Shown here in pieces: positions 47,353 to 58,002 of a DNA stretch of 64,000 bases. The stretch spans positions 1,922,001 through 1,986,000 of the forward strand of contig JABYQN010000005.1 of assembly GCA_022606135.1 (NCBI GenBank), given 5' to 3'. The translations under genes and the position numbers were made by a program. Position 1 is the first letter of the stretch. Each line of letters begins with the position of its first letter. The notes beneath the pieces were generated by a model, which searched no databases, had not been told where the DNA came from, and saw only the letters and a program-made list of their open reading frames with translations. The stretch comes from Fomes fomentarius. Its lineage: Eukaryota; Basidiomycota; Agaricomycetes; Polyporales; Polyporaceae.

Positions 47353-49009
47353 CTACCGCTCTACCGCGCGAGCCAATAGATCGTTACTTGCGCGCCACCT
47401 TTCTTGACTTCGCACATGTTGAAAGGACTTGATGTGCTCAAGGACCGTTGCCGGAAGGCTCGTTCGTGAACTGTTCATGGAGATCTTTGACGGTACCTCG
47501 ATGTTGAGTCGAGGGAAGAGTCTATCGATGACCATGGCGCAAAACCTGTCGTTCTTGCATCGCAATTCCCTGATGCTCAGCGACTGCAGCGAGTGATTGA
47601 GAATCGGAACACAGTCAACCTGAGCGTAGTCCACTTCGGACATAGATATCGCGTCAAGGTACAGTGACGTAAGCGCGGGGCAGTGTTGCGCAAACGCGAG
47701 CAGAGCACGGGAGGTAGGGGGCGACCTACGCCGATAACGGAGATCAAGCTTGAGTAGCTGTGAGCACATTTCTGCTATAAGCGTGATATCCTCGTCACAG
47801 ATAACCATGCGCGGCAGGCGAAGACACAAATCGGTGAGGCAGGGGAGATTAATGACCGGATCGAGCAGGCGCGCCAGCCCGTCCTCGTCAGCAAGGTCAT
47901 CCCCAGCGAGATCCACCTTCCAGGTGAGCTTCTCCAGCGATCGGAAATGTTGGCCGACCAGTTGCGCAGTCTGGAGGCATACCGCGTCTGTGGAGGCGGT
48001 ATGTTGTTGGATCGTAAGCTCTTGCAGGACACAAGATTCCTTGAATAACGTCAGGACGGCTGCGTGCTGAAGATCGTACGTCCCTAGTGTTCGCAAACTT
48101 TTGAAACCTGAGGTTGCACTCTTCCATGTTTCAGGTTTGATATTCACGTAGCATTCGAGCTTGGCAAGATGGGGAAGCGTGGATAGTGCGTGAATGAGTT
48201 TAGAATTATCGACAGCCATGGGCATATCTTTTATGACGAACGACTTGAGGGCTTGCAAGAGTGTGATCCATGAGAGAGCTTCCGTAATCGACCGAAGAGT
48301 TGCCTCGTGGGAGAGCAAGCCTTGATGGTTGGCCTCGCATGTAAGTTCCAAGTGTCGGAGGTTGGGCACGGCGAGGAATGTGTTATGGAAGGTCATTCGG
48401 ATGCCACAACGCCATTGATCTACCGGGACCTGAGCTGGGCTCGGAAAAATAATTTTCAACGATCGGAGAGTCGGCGAGAGAAATAGCATGGGCTCGACAT
48501 GGTAGGGTGGAGAGACCGACCACGACAACTGAAGGAGGGAGGGAAAGAGTGGGCGACGCGCTCTGCTGCTCAAGTATTGCAGGGAGGATGGTTCCATGGT
48601 GAACGCTTGCCTGTGTCCCAACTCCAGAGCACGGATGAGACTTGCATACAGCTGAAAGCGGGTCCATTCATCGTCGTGAACTTCGCCCGTGAGCGCCTGC
48701 CGATGCGCCCGCCTTGATCAGTAGGTTGGCGAGAAGCACTTGACGAACACTCACGTAACGGTACTGCTTCAGATCACTTCCGGGCGGGTAGTCGGTTTCA
48801 ACACAGACAGAGAGGATCTTGAACGGGGGTCCGAGACCAGTCATGTTCGCCCATAGCGTGCGGACCGCTGGCAGAAAGAAGGCCTTGTTCACTCGCGCCA
48901 TTGAAGCGAGGTTACGTCGTCTACGCGTGAGTTTCGAGTCGGAAGCTACTTGCTCAACGATTTCGAGTAGTATGTCCGCACAGATGAGCGCGCGGTGCAT
49001 GTCGGACAT
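47353..49009 (-). CDS. F-box-like/leucine-rich protein
   Basis: Large paralogous family in Agaricomycetes, thought to be substrate adaptors of SCF ubiquitin ligases or derivatives of them. Two exons, complement(48755-49009) and complement(47353-48696), with a 58-nt intron; the join reads SDLKQYRY then ALTGEVHDDEWTRFQLYA. The N-terminus MSDMHRALICADILLEIVEQ followed by RNLASMARVNKAFFLPAVRT is the F-box-like part (first about 50 residues). The body contains irregular leucine-rich repeats, e.g. LSTLPHLAKLECYVNI, LPCLTDLCLRLPRMVI and CPALTSLYLDAISMSEVDY. About 530 residues. ATG at 49009 chosen because it directly precedes the F-box motif. Target unknown. No signal peptide. Confidence 0.78.
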
Positions 49010-49913
49010 GGTGGGTTGGTGGGTGGTAGGTTGACACAAGCGCCTAGTCTAAGGGAACGGATCCGGATCCCTTCCACGTTGGGGAACTCCCGACTACAGA
49101 GCGCCCAAGTGGCCCACGCTACCGAGACCATCTTTAAATTTGCATGCTGCCATGTGAGTGACATTGAAGCAACAAATTGGTAGGCCATAATTCAGTCTGT
49201 TGATTCAATGTGATCTGGATGTTCTCCTCGGCAACATATATGGGTGACCGTGTCCGAGTCTGAGGTCGGTTTCTAGACGCCCGGACCGTGCTGTACGGTC
49301 GAGTTTCGGCCGCGGGTCATGCAGCTGCATCGCTCAGCATCAGCATGTCGCTACGTTGCCCTTACCAGCGAATCTGGCTATGTTACGATCGTCCTCGGGC
49401 TCGGGCTCGGGCTCGGGCAGCGCAACCCCGACGTATTCACCGCCGTCCATGGGTCGCCGGGCATATTGGAAGCCTGGCAAATAAGTCGACTGGCAACCCT
49501 GGAATCATTCCTTGATGCCAACACAGTCAATGGATACTAGAACTTCGCGCAAAGCATTTGATAATAATGCAAAACGTACAAAGTTCACGGTAATAGACAC
49601 CCTCTATAAGATTGCTAATAGTATGGCTGACATATCCATCTGAGAACTACGTCATTATGTGGGCGCACACGCGCAACGGTGTGGGGCAGTATTCGGTCTG
49701 CACCGTTGTGGCGTAATGGTTCTGTTCCAACGCTTGCAGCTTGTCGAGGGCGAGCCTGACTCACTTTGACTTAGTAAGACTTAGGCGCAGGCAGCATCAC
49801 AAAAGCTCAACTTCTTTCACCAGCAGCCGCAATTCACTATCAGCCCATTCAGAAGTAAGTATCAGTCTCATGCCGTGTCCTGTGGCCGATGCTCATCCTC
49901 CGTGACAGCCAGC
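49010..49913. other. Intergenic region with hexanucleotide repeat
   Basis: Divergent promoter between the F-box-like gene and the first metallo-hydrolase. Contains four perfect CTCGGG units at 49394-49417. No gene recognised. Confidence 0.4.
49394..49417. repeat. Hexanucleotide microsatellite (CTCGGG)4
   Basis: Four perfect tandem copies of CTCGGG in an intergenic setting. Confidence 0.85.
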
Positions 49914-50801
49914 ATGAGCCTCCCTCCGCCATCAGCCAACCAGCCCTTTTGCCGCGTATCCCCCCTCTTAGCAGGGATCGTTGACGCCCCTCTGGCCTGG
50001 GTTCTCGACGGTGTAGCCGACACTGTAAGAATACAATGCCCCGCGTTTTCTTTCCTCATTCAACATCCAACCCACGGCAAGACCCTCTTCGACCTGGGTA
50101 CTCGCAAGGACTGGAAAACCGGTCTCCCTCCCGGCCTTGTCGAACATGTCACCAAGAACCTTGGGTTCAGACTCAACATCACCGAGGATGTGGTCGACGC
50201 GCTCGCCAAAGGCAACGCAATGCCAGAAGACATCACCTACGTCTGTTACTCCCACCTCCATTTCGACCATACCGGTGACGCAGGCCTCTTCCCGACCTCG
50301 ACATTCCTGACTGGAGAGGGCTCCCGCTCGCTCGTCGCAGACGGCTACCCCAAGAACCCGAACGCTTCGGTCGCCCAAGACATGCTACCCGAAGGGCGCA
50401 CTACGTTCCTCAACCCCGAGTCGTGGCCCACACTCGGACCCTTTCCGCACGCGCTTGACTTCCATGGCGACGGAAGCCTGTACATCGTCGACGCGGGACA
50501 TGGACACATGCCTGGCCACCTCAACCTCCTCGTTCGCACATCTTCGGACGGCGGGTGGCTCTACCTCGCCGGAGACAGCGCCCACGACTGGAGCCTCATC
50601 ACCGGAGACGGCAAGATCGGCAACCACGCCGTCTTCGGCTGCGCACACATTAATGTTGCTGCGACGCAGGAACACCTTGCGAGGATCCGCGAGCTCCTCA
50701 AGCAGCCGCGGGTAAGGGTACTCCTATCGCATGACAGGGATTGGTTCGAGAAGAACAAGGACGGCCCGGCCTTCTGGCCTGGTGCGATCGAATCCTTTTA
50801 A
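49914..50801 (+). CDS. Metallo-beta-lactamase-fold hydrolase, AHL-lactonase-like (array copy 1)
   Basis: Intronless gene of 295 residues with the MBL fold (PF00753), closest in layout to N-acyl homoserine lactonases of the AiiA/AhlD kind; lactone or ester substrate not known. ATG at 49914 (MSLPPPSANQPFCRVSPLLA), preceded by short in-frame ATGs that lack family residues. Metal site: YSHLHFDHTGD (HxHxDH), third His in GHMPGHLNLLVRT, bridging Asp in LAGDSAHDW, last His in VLLSHDRDWF. Also FLTGEGSRSLVADGYP and FHGDGSLYIVDAGHG. No signal peptide, so cytosolic. Most similar to copy 2; copies 3 and 4 form another subgroup. All four point the same way with spacers of 0.5-1.7 kb, each presumably with its own promoter. 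Confidence 0.9.
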   Translation: MSLPPPSANQPFCRVSPLLAGIVDAPLAWVLDGVADTVRIQCPAFSFLIQHPTHGKTLFDLGTRKDWKTGLPPGLVEHVTKNLGFRLNITEDVVDALAKGNAMPEDITYVCYSHLHFDHTGDAGLFPTSTFLTGEGSRSLVADGYPKNPNASVAQDMLPEGRTTFLNPESWPTLGPFPHALDFHGDGSLYIVDAGHGHMPGHLNLLVRTSSDGGWLYLAGDSAHDWSLITGDGKIGNHAVFGCAHINVAATQEHLARIRELLKQPRVRVLLSHDRDWFEKNKDGPAFWPGAIESF

Positions 50802-51019
50802 TGTCCGTCTCTGGCGCTGTATATCAGGTGTGCACGTATTCGTATTCGGAGCGCTATGTACACTTGCTGCGGTAGGCTGACGACGCCCCTGTAGGACACC
50901 ACATTGCATACGCAGTCTGTATATGATTGGTTCGTGTCGTGTAGCGTGTAGAAGATGAATATAGCATTCAATTCTGCGGGCCTCGAAGCTTCCACAACGT
51001 ATGCACGTGCAAGGCAGGG

Positions 51020-51026
51020 TATATAT
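51020..51026 (+). promoter_or_regulatory. TATA box of the small membrane protein gene
   Basis: TATATAT, 54 nt upstream of the ATG at 51080, followed by a CATCCC-rich leader. Confidence 0.45.
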
Positions 51027-51079
51027 GCCTCTACTGGATGACCCATCCCCATCCCCATCCTCGTATACCTACCACGACA

Positions 51080-51710
51080 ATGGACCTCCTCAAGAGCATT
51101 ACCGCCTGCCTCTGTGGCACCTCATCCTACACCGCCCTTAGCAATGACTCCGAGTACGACCACTCCGTCGATGTTGCTGCCGACGACTTGGTCTCCGCTA
51201 TGCTCACTGCCGAAAAGCCAGGCGCGGACCTTGACCGCCAACTCGGCTTCACCGTCCGCGCCGCATCCTGGGATTGGCAGGAAAGCTTCGCGAAGGCCGT
51301 CCTCAGTAAACTCGAAGTGGCGCTGCGTACCGGCGTCGAGATTGGGCTCGCGGCAACCGAGGCTGTGGGCAAAGCGGTCGCCGCGGTGGAAGGGTTTGCG
51401 AAAGAGCATCCCGTCTACTTCACGTTGATCGCTCTGGGGGTGTTGGTGCTGCTGTCGCCGTGGGTGATCGAGGCGCTTGGATTTGGGGAGTTGGGGCCGA
51501 TAGAAGGCATGTCTGTTCATGTTCATCACTTCCTTTTACCTTGCTCCGTTCGCTTCAAGTTTCTTGTTGAGTGCCAGCTGACCTGTCGCGTTAGGGACGT
51601 TCGCTGCGGCGTGGCAGCGGCAGTTTGCGGGCTATGTCCCGAAGGGCTCACTGTTTGCCTTCTTCCAGCGTCTGGGTATGATCTGGAGGCGCTACCCCAA
51701 GACAGGCTGA
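51080..51710 (+). CDS. Small glycine/alanine-rich membrane protein (IFI6/27-like)
   Basis: Two exons, 51080-51506 and 51595-51710, 180 residues. The intron has a GC donor (GCATGT at 51507) and AG acceptor at 51593-51594; using it, GFGELGPIEG continues as TFAAAWQRQFAGYVPKGSLF in frame, which is the order seen in fungal proteins with an IFI6/ISG12 (PF06140)-like hydrophobic domain. Residues 75-125 are alanine-rich (VEIGLAATEAVGKAVAAVEG), followed by a membrane segment (YFTLIALGVLVLLSPWVIEA). The C-terminus is aromatic and basic (FFQRLGMIWRRYPKTG). No signal peptide. In animals such proteins sit in mitochondrial or ER membranes and affect apoptosis; the fungal function is unknown, and the family link is tentative. 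Lies inside the metallo-hydrolase array. Confidence 0.65.
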
Positions 51711-52547
51711 GTAGGGTCTATGCGGTTGAAGGAGCCTGGGCTTCTGACTACGATGAGGTGCGTTTATTTGTGTGTACAGTGGCTAGCTTTCTAGAGCGCG
51801 AGCTCAGATTTCTGTAGACTGCAACATTGCGCGTATAGAGCTCCCCAGACGATAGATGTATAAGTACTCTGCGCGTAGTGGATGAGAACGTGTTAGCAAT
51901 CAACGACAGCGTCCAATTCCGCTGGCTTCACAGGTCATTGATGATGATTGTGGGGTAGGTGTGACAGGCGCCAGGATAGGTGAGGCTGAGTCAGCAGCGC
52001 GTAGCATGAGCATGTACTCTGCAGCTCGGAAATCTGACGACGAACGACGATCCCTAGGCACAACGGCTTAGCCAAGACACTCCAGGAGTTCCATCGACGC
52101 GTCCGAACTTGAACTCACTAGGACAATGATGGCGCCGAGTAGCTGCCGCATCAACGGGAATGGCAAGATTAGCCACCATGTATTGTTGACTGCACAACCT
52201 GACAAATAGTTTGGGCCAGTGCATCGGCATACGGGGGATATCCGGTTGTAGGCATGTAGTATCTCCAAGTTCATCCTGGGCCTGAAACGGTCCTGACGCC
52301 TCAATACAGCTGCTGCAGCCAAGGCCTCTGTAGTATACCTGGTTCCCACTTAAAGCATGTCAAGACTGAGTCGTAAGTCGGCTATTCCATTGGCTGACTA
52401 AGGTCTCCGAGGGTCAAGCTTAAGTAGCATCAAGTTCGATCCTCAACTTCCAGGTTCAACCTTGAGCCCCTCCGTTAGTGAGCATCGTTTTAATCTTTTT
52501 TGAAGCCTGGATGGTGACTGACAATTGTAAATTGCAGTCCGTACATC
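51711..52547. other. Intergenic region
   Basis: No gene recognised; upstream flank of array copy 2. Minus-strand frame 52068-52349 is not convincing. Confidence 0.35.
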
Positions 52548-53447
52548 ATGAGCCTTCCCCCGCCATTAACAAACCAACCGTTCGTTCGCGTATCCCCGCT
52601 CTTAGCGGGATTCGTCAACATACCTCTGGCCTGCTTCCTCGACGGGGCGGCCGACACTACCATCATAGAATGTCCCGCGCTTTGTTTCTTGATCCAGCAT
52701 CCGAATGGCAGGAACTTCCTCTTCGACTTGGGCACTCGCAAGGACTGGCAGACAGCCTCCCCTCCAGCATCCATCAAATTCCTCACCGAGCTCACCAAGC
52801 TCGGGGTGAAGTGCAACTTGACGGTCGATGAGGACGTAGTTCACGCGCTTGCGAAAGGCAACGCGAAGCCAGGAGACATCGCGTACGTCTGCTACTCCCA
52901 CCTCCACCCCGATCACACCGGCGACGCAAGCCTCTTCCCAACGTCAACATTCCTCACCGGGGAGGGCTCCCGTCCTCTCGTCGAGAACGGGTATCCGAAA
53001 GATCCCGATGCGTCTATCTCTCAGGACACGCTGCCCGAGGGGCGCACAACGTTCCTCAGCCCCGAGTCCTGGCCCGCGCTCGGGCCGTTCCCGCACACGC
53101 TCGACTTCTACGGCGATGGGAGCCTCTATATCGTCGATGCCGGCCACGGACACATTCCCGGCCACCTCAACCTCCTCGTCCGCACATCTGCCGACGGCGG
53201 GTGGCTCTACCTCGCCGGGGATAGCGCGCACGACTGGAGCCTCATCACCGGAGACGGCAAGATCGGCAACCATCCGGTGTTTGGCTGCGCGCACATGGAT
53301 GTTGCTGCGACGCAGGCACACCTTGCGAGGATCCGCGAGCTCCTCAAGCAGCCCCGGGTCAGAGTGCTGCTGTCGCACGACAGGGATTGGTTCGAGAAGA
53401 GCAAGGACGGGCCTGCGTTCTGGCCAGGCGCAATTGAGTCCTTGTAG
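52548..53447 (+). CDS. Metallo-beta-lactamase-fold hydrolase, AHL-lactonase-like (array copy 2)
   Basis: Intronless, 299 residues, ATG at 52548 (MSLPPPLTNQPFVRVSPLLA). The metal motif is YSHLHPDHTGD: the residue between His and Asp is Pro instead of Phe, which is common in bacterial MBL lactonases. The other ligands are in HIPGHLNLL, LAGDSAHDW and VLLSHDRDWF. Four extra residues before NLTVDEDVVHALAKGNAKPG distinguish it from copy 1. The second half is almost identical to copy 1 (SLITGDGKIGNH, ATQAHLARIRELLKQPRVRV), pointing to a fairly recent duplication or gene conversion. Presumed cytosolic lactone hydrolase; substrate unknown. Confidence 0.9.
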   Translation: MSLPPPLTNQPFVRVSPLLAGFVNIPLACFLDGAADTTIIECPALCFLIQHPNGRNFLFDLGTRKDWQTASPPASIKFLTELTKLGVKCNLTVDEDVVHALAKGNAKPGDIAYVCYSHLHPDHTGDASLFPTSTFLTGEGSRPLVENGYPKDPDASISQDTLPEGRTTFLSPESWPALGPFPHTLDFYGDGSLYIVDAGHGHIPGHLNLLVRTSADGGWLYLAGDSAHDWSLITGDGKIGNHPVFGCAHMDVAATQAHLARIRELLKQPRVRVLLSHDRDWFEKSKDGPAFWPGAIESL

Positions 53448-53930
53448 ACTCTGGAGACGACGGGGATGGAGTGCGTGTGCATTCGAAGCGCATCCCAGTG
53501 ACGCCCCACGTGCTGGAGTATGGGCCCCAGAGTCGCTCCGGGGAACAACCTTGTATTGGCATGTTGTACAATTACCGATGTGCTCGCGTAGCTTGGTGTA
53601 CACTGGAGGTTCAGTCAATAACATCACGTCAAGGAGTTCACATGCAACAAAGTGAAACCGGCGGGACAAGTATTGCGTCACATAACAGTCCAGCTGACCC
53701 GAATCTGACCCACTTCGAAAGCAAACCTGCTCCTCCATTATGTGAGAATGGCTGTAGAACTGGGACATCGCATGACGCAATGTGGATCATGCCCCGCTTT
53801 ATACGTTGCGTATTCGTCCCTCGCTACACGAGAACTCTGTCTAATACCTATTCCTGCGAGTGCAAGATCTCCCCCGGTGAGCATGTCCCGAGCTTGTCAG
53901 TGCGAAGACGGTTCAACGCAGCTACAGAAC
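53448..53930. other. Intergenic region
   Basis: Upstream of array copy 3. In-frame ATG codons at 53742 extend copy 3 upstream but the added residues look non-coding. Confidence 0.35.
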
Positions 53931-54821
53931 ATGAGTCTACCGCCCCCATCCGCGAACCAAGCCTACTGGGACGTCTCAGCACTCGACGCAGGCCACATCG
54001 TCATGCTTCTCGGGCAGCTCGTCGACATCGCGAGGGGAGACGAAATGACCGACCTTCCCGTCCTCTCCTTCGTCCTCCGCCACTCCCGCACCCACGAAGT
54101 ACTCCTCTTCGACCTCGGGATCAGGCCCGACCTCAACAAGCTCTCTATAGGTGCGTCCGAGCTCACCGCGAACATGGGCATGACCCTCCGTGGCGTCGAC
54201 ATCCCCGCCGCGCTCGAGCGTGGCGGGCTCTCCCGTGCGGATGTCAAACATATCTGCCTCTCGCACATCCACTTCGACCACACAGGCGACCCAAAGGCGT
54301 TTCCCAACGCCACGTACATCCTCGGCGGAGAGTCACGCAAGGTCATTGAGGAGAAGGGCCCGGACTTCCATGGGACGTTCATCTCGATCGACGTGCCGTA
54401 TGAGCGCACGGCGTTCCTCAAGCTCGACGACGAGGACAGGCGGTGGACGCCGCTCGGTCCCTTCCCGCGCGCACTCGACTATTTCGGAGACGGGAGCTTG
54501 TACATCGTCGACGCGCCAGGGCACGTCGGCGGGCATATCAATGTTATGGTGCGCACGTCTGAAGACGGAGGATGGGCGTTCCTGGCGGGGGACAGCGCAC
54601 ACGACTGGAGACTGATCACGGGCGAGGCGGGCATTGGATTCCATCGCGTCTGGGGGTGCGCTCATGGAGACCCGGGAAAGGCGCAGGAGACTATTGAGAG
54701 GATCAAGGCGTTGAAGGACTGCCCACGCGTCAGAGTGCTCTTGGGACACGATATGCCGTTCGTGGAGGCGCACAAGGTCGATGGGGAGGGGTACTGGCCG
54801 AGCACTATCGAGTCGCTGTGA
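53931..54821 (+). CDS. Metallo-beta-lactamase-fold hydrolase, AHL-lactonase-like (array copy 3)
   Basis: Intronless, 296 residues. ATG at 53931 (MSLPPPSANQAYWDVSALDA) chosen because it aligns with the starts of copies 1, 2 and 4. Metal site CLSHIHFDHTGDPKAFPNAT (HxHxDH), HVGGHINVMVRT, LAGDSAHDWRLITGE and VLLGHDMPFVEAHK. It differs from copies 1-2 by an early segment LLGQLVDIARGDEMTDLPVL and RGVDIPAALERGGLSRADVK, and by a C-terminal KVDGEGYWPSTIESL. Second subgroup with copy 4. Function as for the other copies, substrate unknown. Confidence 0.9.
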   Translation: MSLPPPSANQAYWDVSALDAGHIVMLLGQLVDIARGDEMTDLPVLSFVLRHSRTHEVLLFDLGIRPDLNKLSIGASELTANMGMTLRGVDIPAALERGGLSRADVKHICLSHIHFDHTGDPKAFPNATYILGGESRKVIEEKGPDFHGTFISIDVPYERTAFLKLDDEDRRWTPLGPFPRALDYFGDGSLYIVDAPGHVGGHINVMVRTSEDGGWAFLAGDSAHDWRLITGEAGIGFHRVWGCAHGDPGKAQETIERIKALKDCPRVRVLLGHDMPFVEAHKVDGEGYWPSTIESL

Positions 54822-55521
54822 ATGTAAGTGTGTGTATCGATTGGCTGCGATGCGTGTGATGCATTACTCGGTCCTCTGCACTCAGGCTGCATCTTCATGA
54901 ACGCCTGGATGCAGATGCACAGTTTGTACGATACCATTTATGATGTCGAGGAATGTTCACGGAAATTATCACATAGGACCGGCATGATCCTAGATCATAT
55001 CGTTTCCGGCCCTGTGCACATATAACCCCTCCGAGCTGAGCTGAGTATGACCACGATACAAATATGCTACTATACCGCCACCATGCTCGCCCCAGCTCAG
55101 GGTAGTATACCAGCCGGATGCCCAGGATCATTCGTCGAGGCCCATGACGACACGGGGCTCGAGTGGCGGTACGCTGGCAACTCTCTTGCTAATCCTTTCA
55201 CATGAGATGGCTAATGTAAGGGAACGTGTATACCTACCAATGTAGGTTCAATCCCAGGAGCGAATTAGCCCCCAATATGACAGTGCAACGGCTGCCTTCG
55301 TCTCCCGCAGTCATGAGAAAGAGTGAAGATTCACGAGACACGACACAACTCTATCCACGGTCAGCATATAATGTAGCCCGTCCTCCGTCCGAGCTCGCAC
55401 TATCTGTCCCCACACGATAGACCGCCGTCGCGCCGTATTTCGTGCAGACATTGCAGAAGTCAGTCTTGATTGAAATGAAGCTCCCTCGAGCATTGATCAT
55501 CCATAGCTACAGGTGTAGATC
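54822..55521. other. Intergenic region
   Basis: Spacer between array copies 3 and 4; no gene recognised on either strand. Confidence 0.35.
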
Positions 55522-56415
55522 ATGGATCTGAATCTCCCACCTCCAGCCGCAGACCAAGCATACTGCGAGCTTTCCGCTCTCGATGCCGGGCACATCAACA
55601 TGCTCCTCGGGCAGCTCGTCGACCTCGCGCAAGGCGACGAGATGACCGATCTCCCTGTGCTCTCCTACGTGCTCCGCCACTCGCGCACGCACGACATCTT
55701 CCTGTTCGACCTCGGCATCCGGCCCGACCTCCAGAACTACTCTGCAGGCGCACGGGAGGGGTCAGCGCGGATGGGCATGACCCTCCGTGGCGTCGACATC
55801 CCCGCCGCGCTCGAGCGTGGCGGCGTCTCGCGGGCAGACATCAAGTACATTGCCCTATCGCACATCCACTTCGACCACACCGGCGACGCCACGGCGTTCC
55901 CCAACGCGACGTACGTTCTCGGTGGAGGCGCCCGAAAGCTCATCGAGGAGCATGGCCCTGACTTCCACGGGATGCTCTACTCCATCGACGTGCCCCTCGA
56001 GCGCACCACGTTCCTCCACACGACCGAGGGCCAGCAGTGGGTGCCACTCGGGCCGTTCCCGCGTGCAGTCGACTTCTTCGGAGACGGAAGTTTGTACGTC
56101 GTTGACGCCCCGGGGCATATCCCGGGCCACATCAACATCATGGCGCGCACGTCTACAGATGGAGGATGGGTGTTCCTCGCAGGGGACAGCGCGCATGACT
56201 GGCGCCTGCTCACGGGAGAGGCGGGGATCGGGTACCACCGTGTCTTTGGCTGCATTCATGAGGATCCGGCAAAAGCACAAGAAGGGATTGAGAGGATCAA
56301 GGCGCTGAAGGACGTACCGTGCGTAAGGGTCCTTCTCGCGCACGATAGGCCGTTTGTGGAGGCGCACAAGGTTGACGGGAAGGGGTACTGGCCAAGTTTG
56401 ATCGAGTCGTTGTAG
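55522..56415 (+). CDS. Metallo-beta-lactamase-fold hydrolase, AHL-lactonase-like (array copy 4)
   Basis: Intronless, 297 residues. ATG at 55522 (MDLNLPPPAADQAYCELSAL). Metal ligands in LSHIHFDHTGDATAFPNATY, HIPGHINIMART, LAGDSAHDWRLLTGE and VLLAHDRPFVEAHK. Very similar to copy 3 over the whole length (LLGQLVDLAQGDEMTDLPVL, RGVDIPAALERGGVSRADIK), with divergence mainly around residues 75-90 and 150-175. No signal peptide. Last member of the array; beyond it the sequence returns to non-coding. Confidence 0.9.
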   Translation: MDLNLPPPAADQAYCELSALDAGHINMLLGQLVDLAQGDEMTDLPVLSYVLRHSRTHDIFLFDLGIRPDLQNYSAGAREGSARMGMTLRGVDIPAALERGGVSRADIKYIALSHIHFDHTGDATAFPNATYVLGGGARKLIEEHGPDFHGMLYSIDVPLERTTFLHTTEGQQWVPLGPFPRAVDFFGDGSLYVVDAPGHIPGHINIMARTSTDGGWVFLAGDSAHDWRLLTGEAGIGYHRVFGCIHEDPAKAQEGIERIKALKDVPCVRVLLAHDRPFVEAHKVDGKGYWPSLIESL

Positions 56416-57852
56416 CCAGTAGGTCATTCATCAAACGCGTGCCGGCAAGTCCATTGTAAGTATTGTCGAACTTGGTCCTTGTCCTGGTTGGTAGTCACAT
56501 CACATTGCCTGACTACCATTGCTCTTCGAGGCCCTAATTCGGAGAACGAAGGGACAGACGTGGAACGGTGTGGCGGGAGACATGATAGGTTGCGCAGAGC
56601 GAGCACGTCATCGTGACACGGACAGCGATCCATCTGGTCCTGTGGTAGACAAGTTTGTGCAACGAGGCGATTCGACTACATAACCTTGCCTGCTTCCTAG
56701 GGGACGCTCGAGTCAAAATTCCCGACTCAGCAAACGGCCCGTGTTCGATAGAAGGATATCGAAAGTTCATGATGAGATTCCGAAGCATGTCATTCGCTCG
56801 AAGGTACTGTGAGAGCGGAGGTTAGGCGAGTACCGTGCTGCGGTGAAAGCGCTGCTGCCAAGCATGCGCCTGTATACATACACATCGGATGTCTGCTGCG
56901 TGAAGATATGCTTAAGACCATGTCAGCCCGATGATTGCTGAATCGGCGCCCAAGGACAACGGCACAACGGGCTGGAAGGAGTTCACCAGGCTTCTCATCT
57001 TCCATTTGGTCCTGGGCGGTAATTGGGAAGGGAAAATACCGAAAGATAGATTGACAGACTGTCCACCAATGTGATATCTATCACCCACACACCGCCGCGC
57101 ATACTCAGCCAGCCGTGAGTTCTCCGCCGCGATTAGATGCATAAGTACCAAAGACGCTAAATAGAATAGCAGTTTCTATTTTGTGAAGCGACGGCGTCCT
57201 TGTACTAGCTGCCAGCGCATCAAGACAAGAGTTGACAAGGGAAAGGCAAGAGAAGGCGGGTTGCGAAGAAGCGGAGATGCCTTATGCTCCGAGTGCGAAT
57301 CTGCGGAGCGAGCGCAGGTCATCAGGAGAACAGATTTGAGCTGTCGTGAATGACGACGTCGGCGCGGTCGGAGACGAGGAAGGATGACCGAAGAGAATGA
57401 GATGGGACATGTCCGAGTCGAGCGAGTAGGCGCATGGTAGCGGGCTGGGGTCCAGTCTGAGTCCAGTGGAGGGAGGAGAGAGCTCAAGAACAGCGCAAAC
57501 CGGCAATTAAGAGAAGGCGGTCTGGACGTGGATCTGATTAGATGAGGTAAGAAGAAGCGTACAAAGAGCATAAACGAGGCGATTAGATCAGAATAGATGA
57601 GATTTGAAGGCGGATAAAGGCCGGATAAGTGGAGATGGGATCGGCTGGGAGGGAGATCAATGGACGCCATAATACAAAACGAGCCAGGCAGGCATCACCC
57701 GGAGTTCGGATTCATGTAGCGACGACGGACGCCTCCCAAGGCCTGATCCTCTCACATTCTCCTCACCTCCTTTCCTCCATTCCTTCCCTCATCTCCATTC
57801 CTTCTCTCTTCCCCCTCCCCACCCCGCCCCCGCTCCCGACGCCCCTGCGCCC
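56416..57852. other. Intergenic region, pyrimidine-rich at its right end
   Basis: No recognised gene up to the FAM72-like gene. A minus-strand frame 57176-57670 is antisense to the promoter and has Leu/Ser/Pro-rich composition from the CT-rich DNA. The stretch 57745-57850 is strongly CT-rich and probably marks the transcription start area of the next gene. Confidence 0.4.
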
Positions 57853-58002
57853 ATGCCCGCGAGGACTCTCCCTCTCTCTCCCGAACTCGCTCTCAGCCCT
57901 CCTCGCTTCTACGCAAGGCCAGCCCCGAACGCGCACCCCTCATCTCATCCGCATCGCGATATTAACGACGACAGACTAGAGCCCAGCATATACGCCGTTG
58001 CC

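Noticed and set aside
52849..53655. 268-codon frame overlapping array copy 2
   Set aside because: Out-of-frame shadow of the metallo-hydrolase coding sequence, rich in Ser/Arg/Thr; equivalents exist in the other copies at the same place.
57176..57670. 164-codon minus-strand ORF upstream of the FAM72-like gene
   Set aside because: Arises from strand-skewed DNA (Ser/Leu/Pro/Arg-rich), no family, no splice support.
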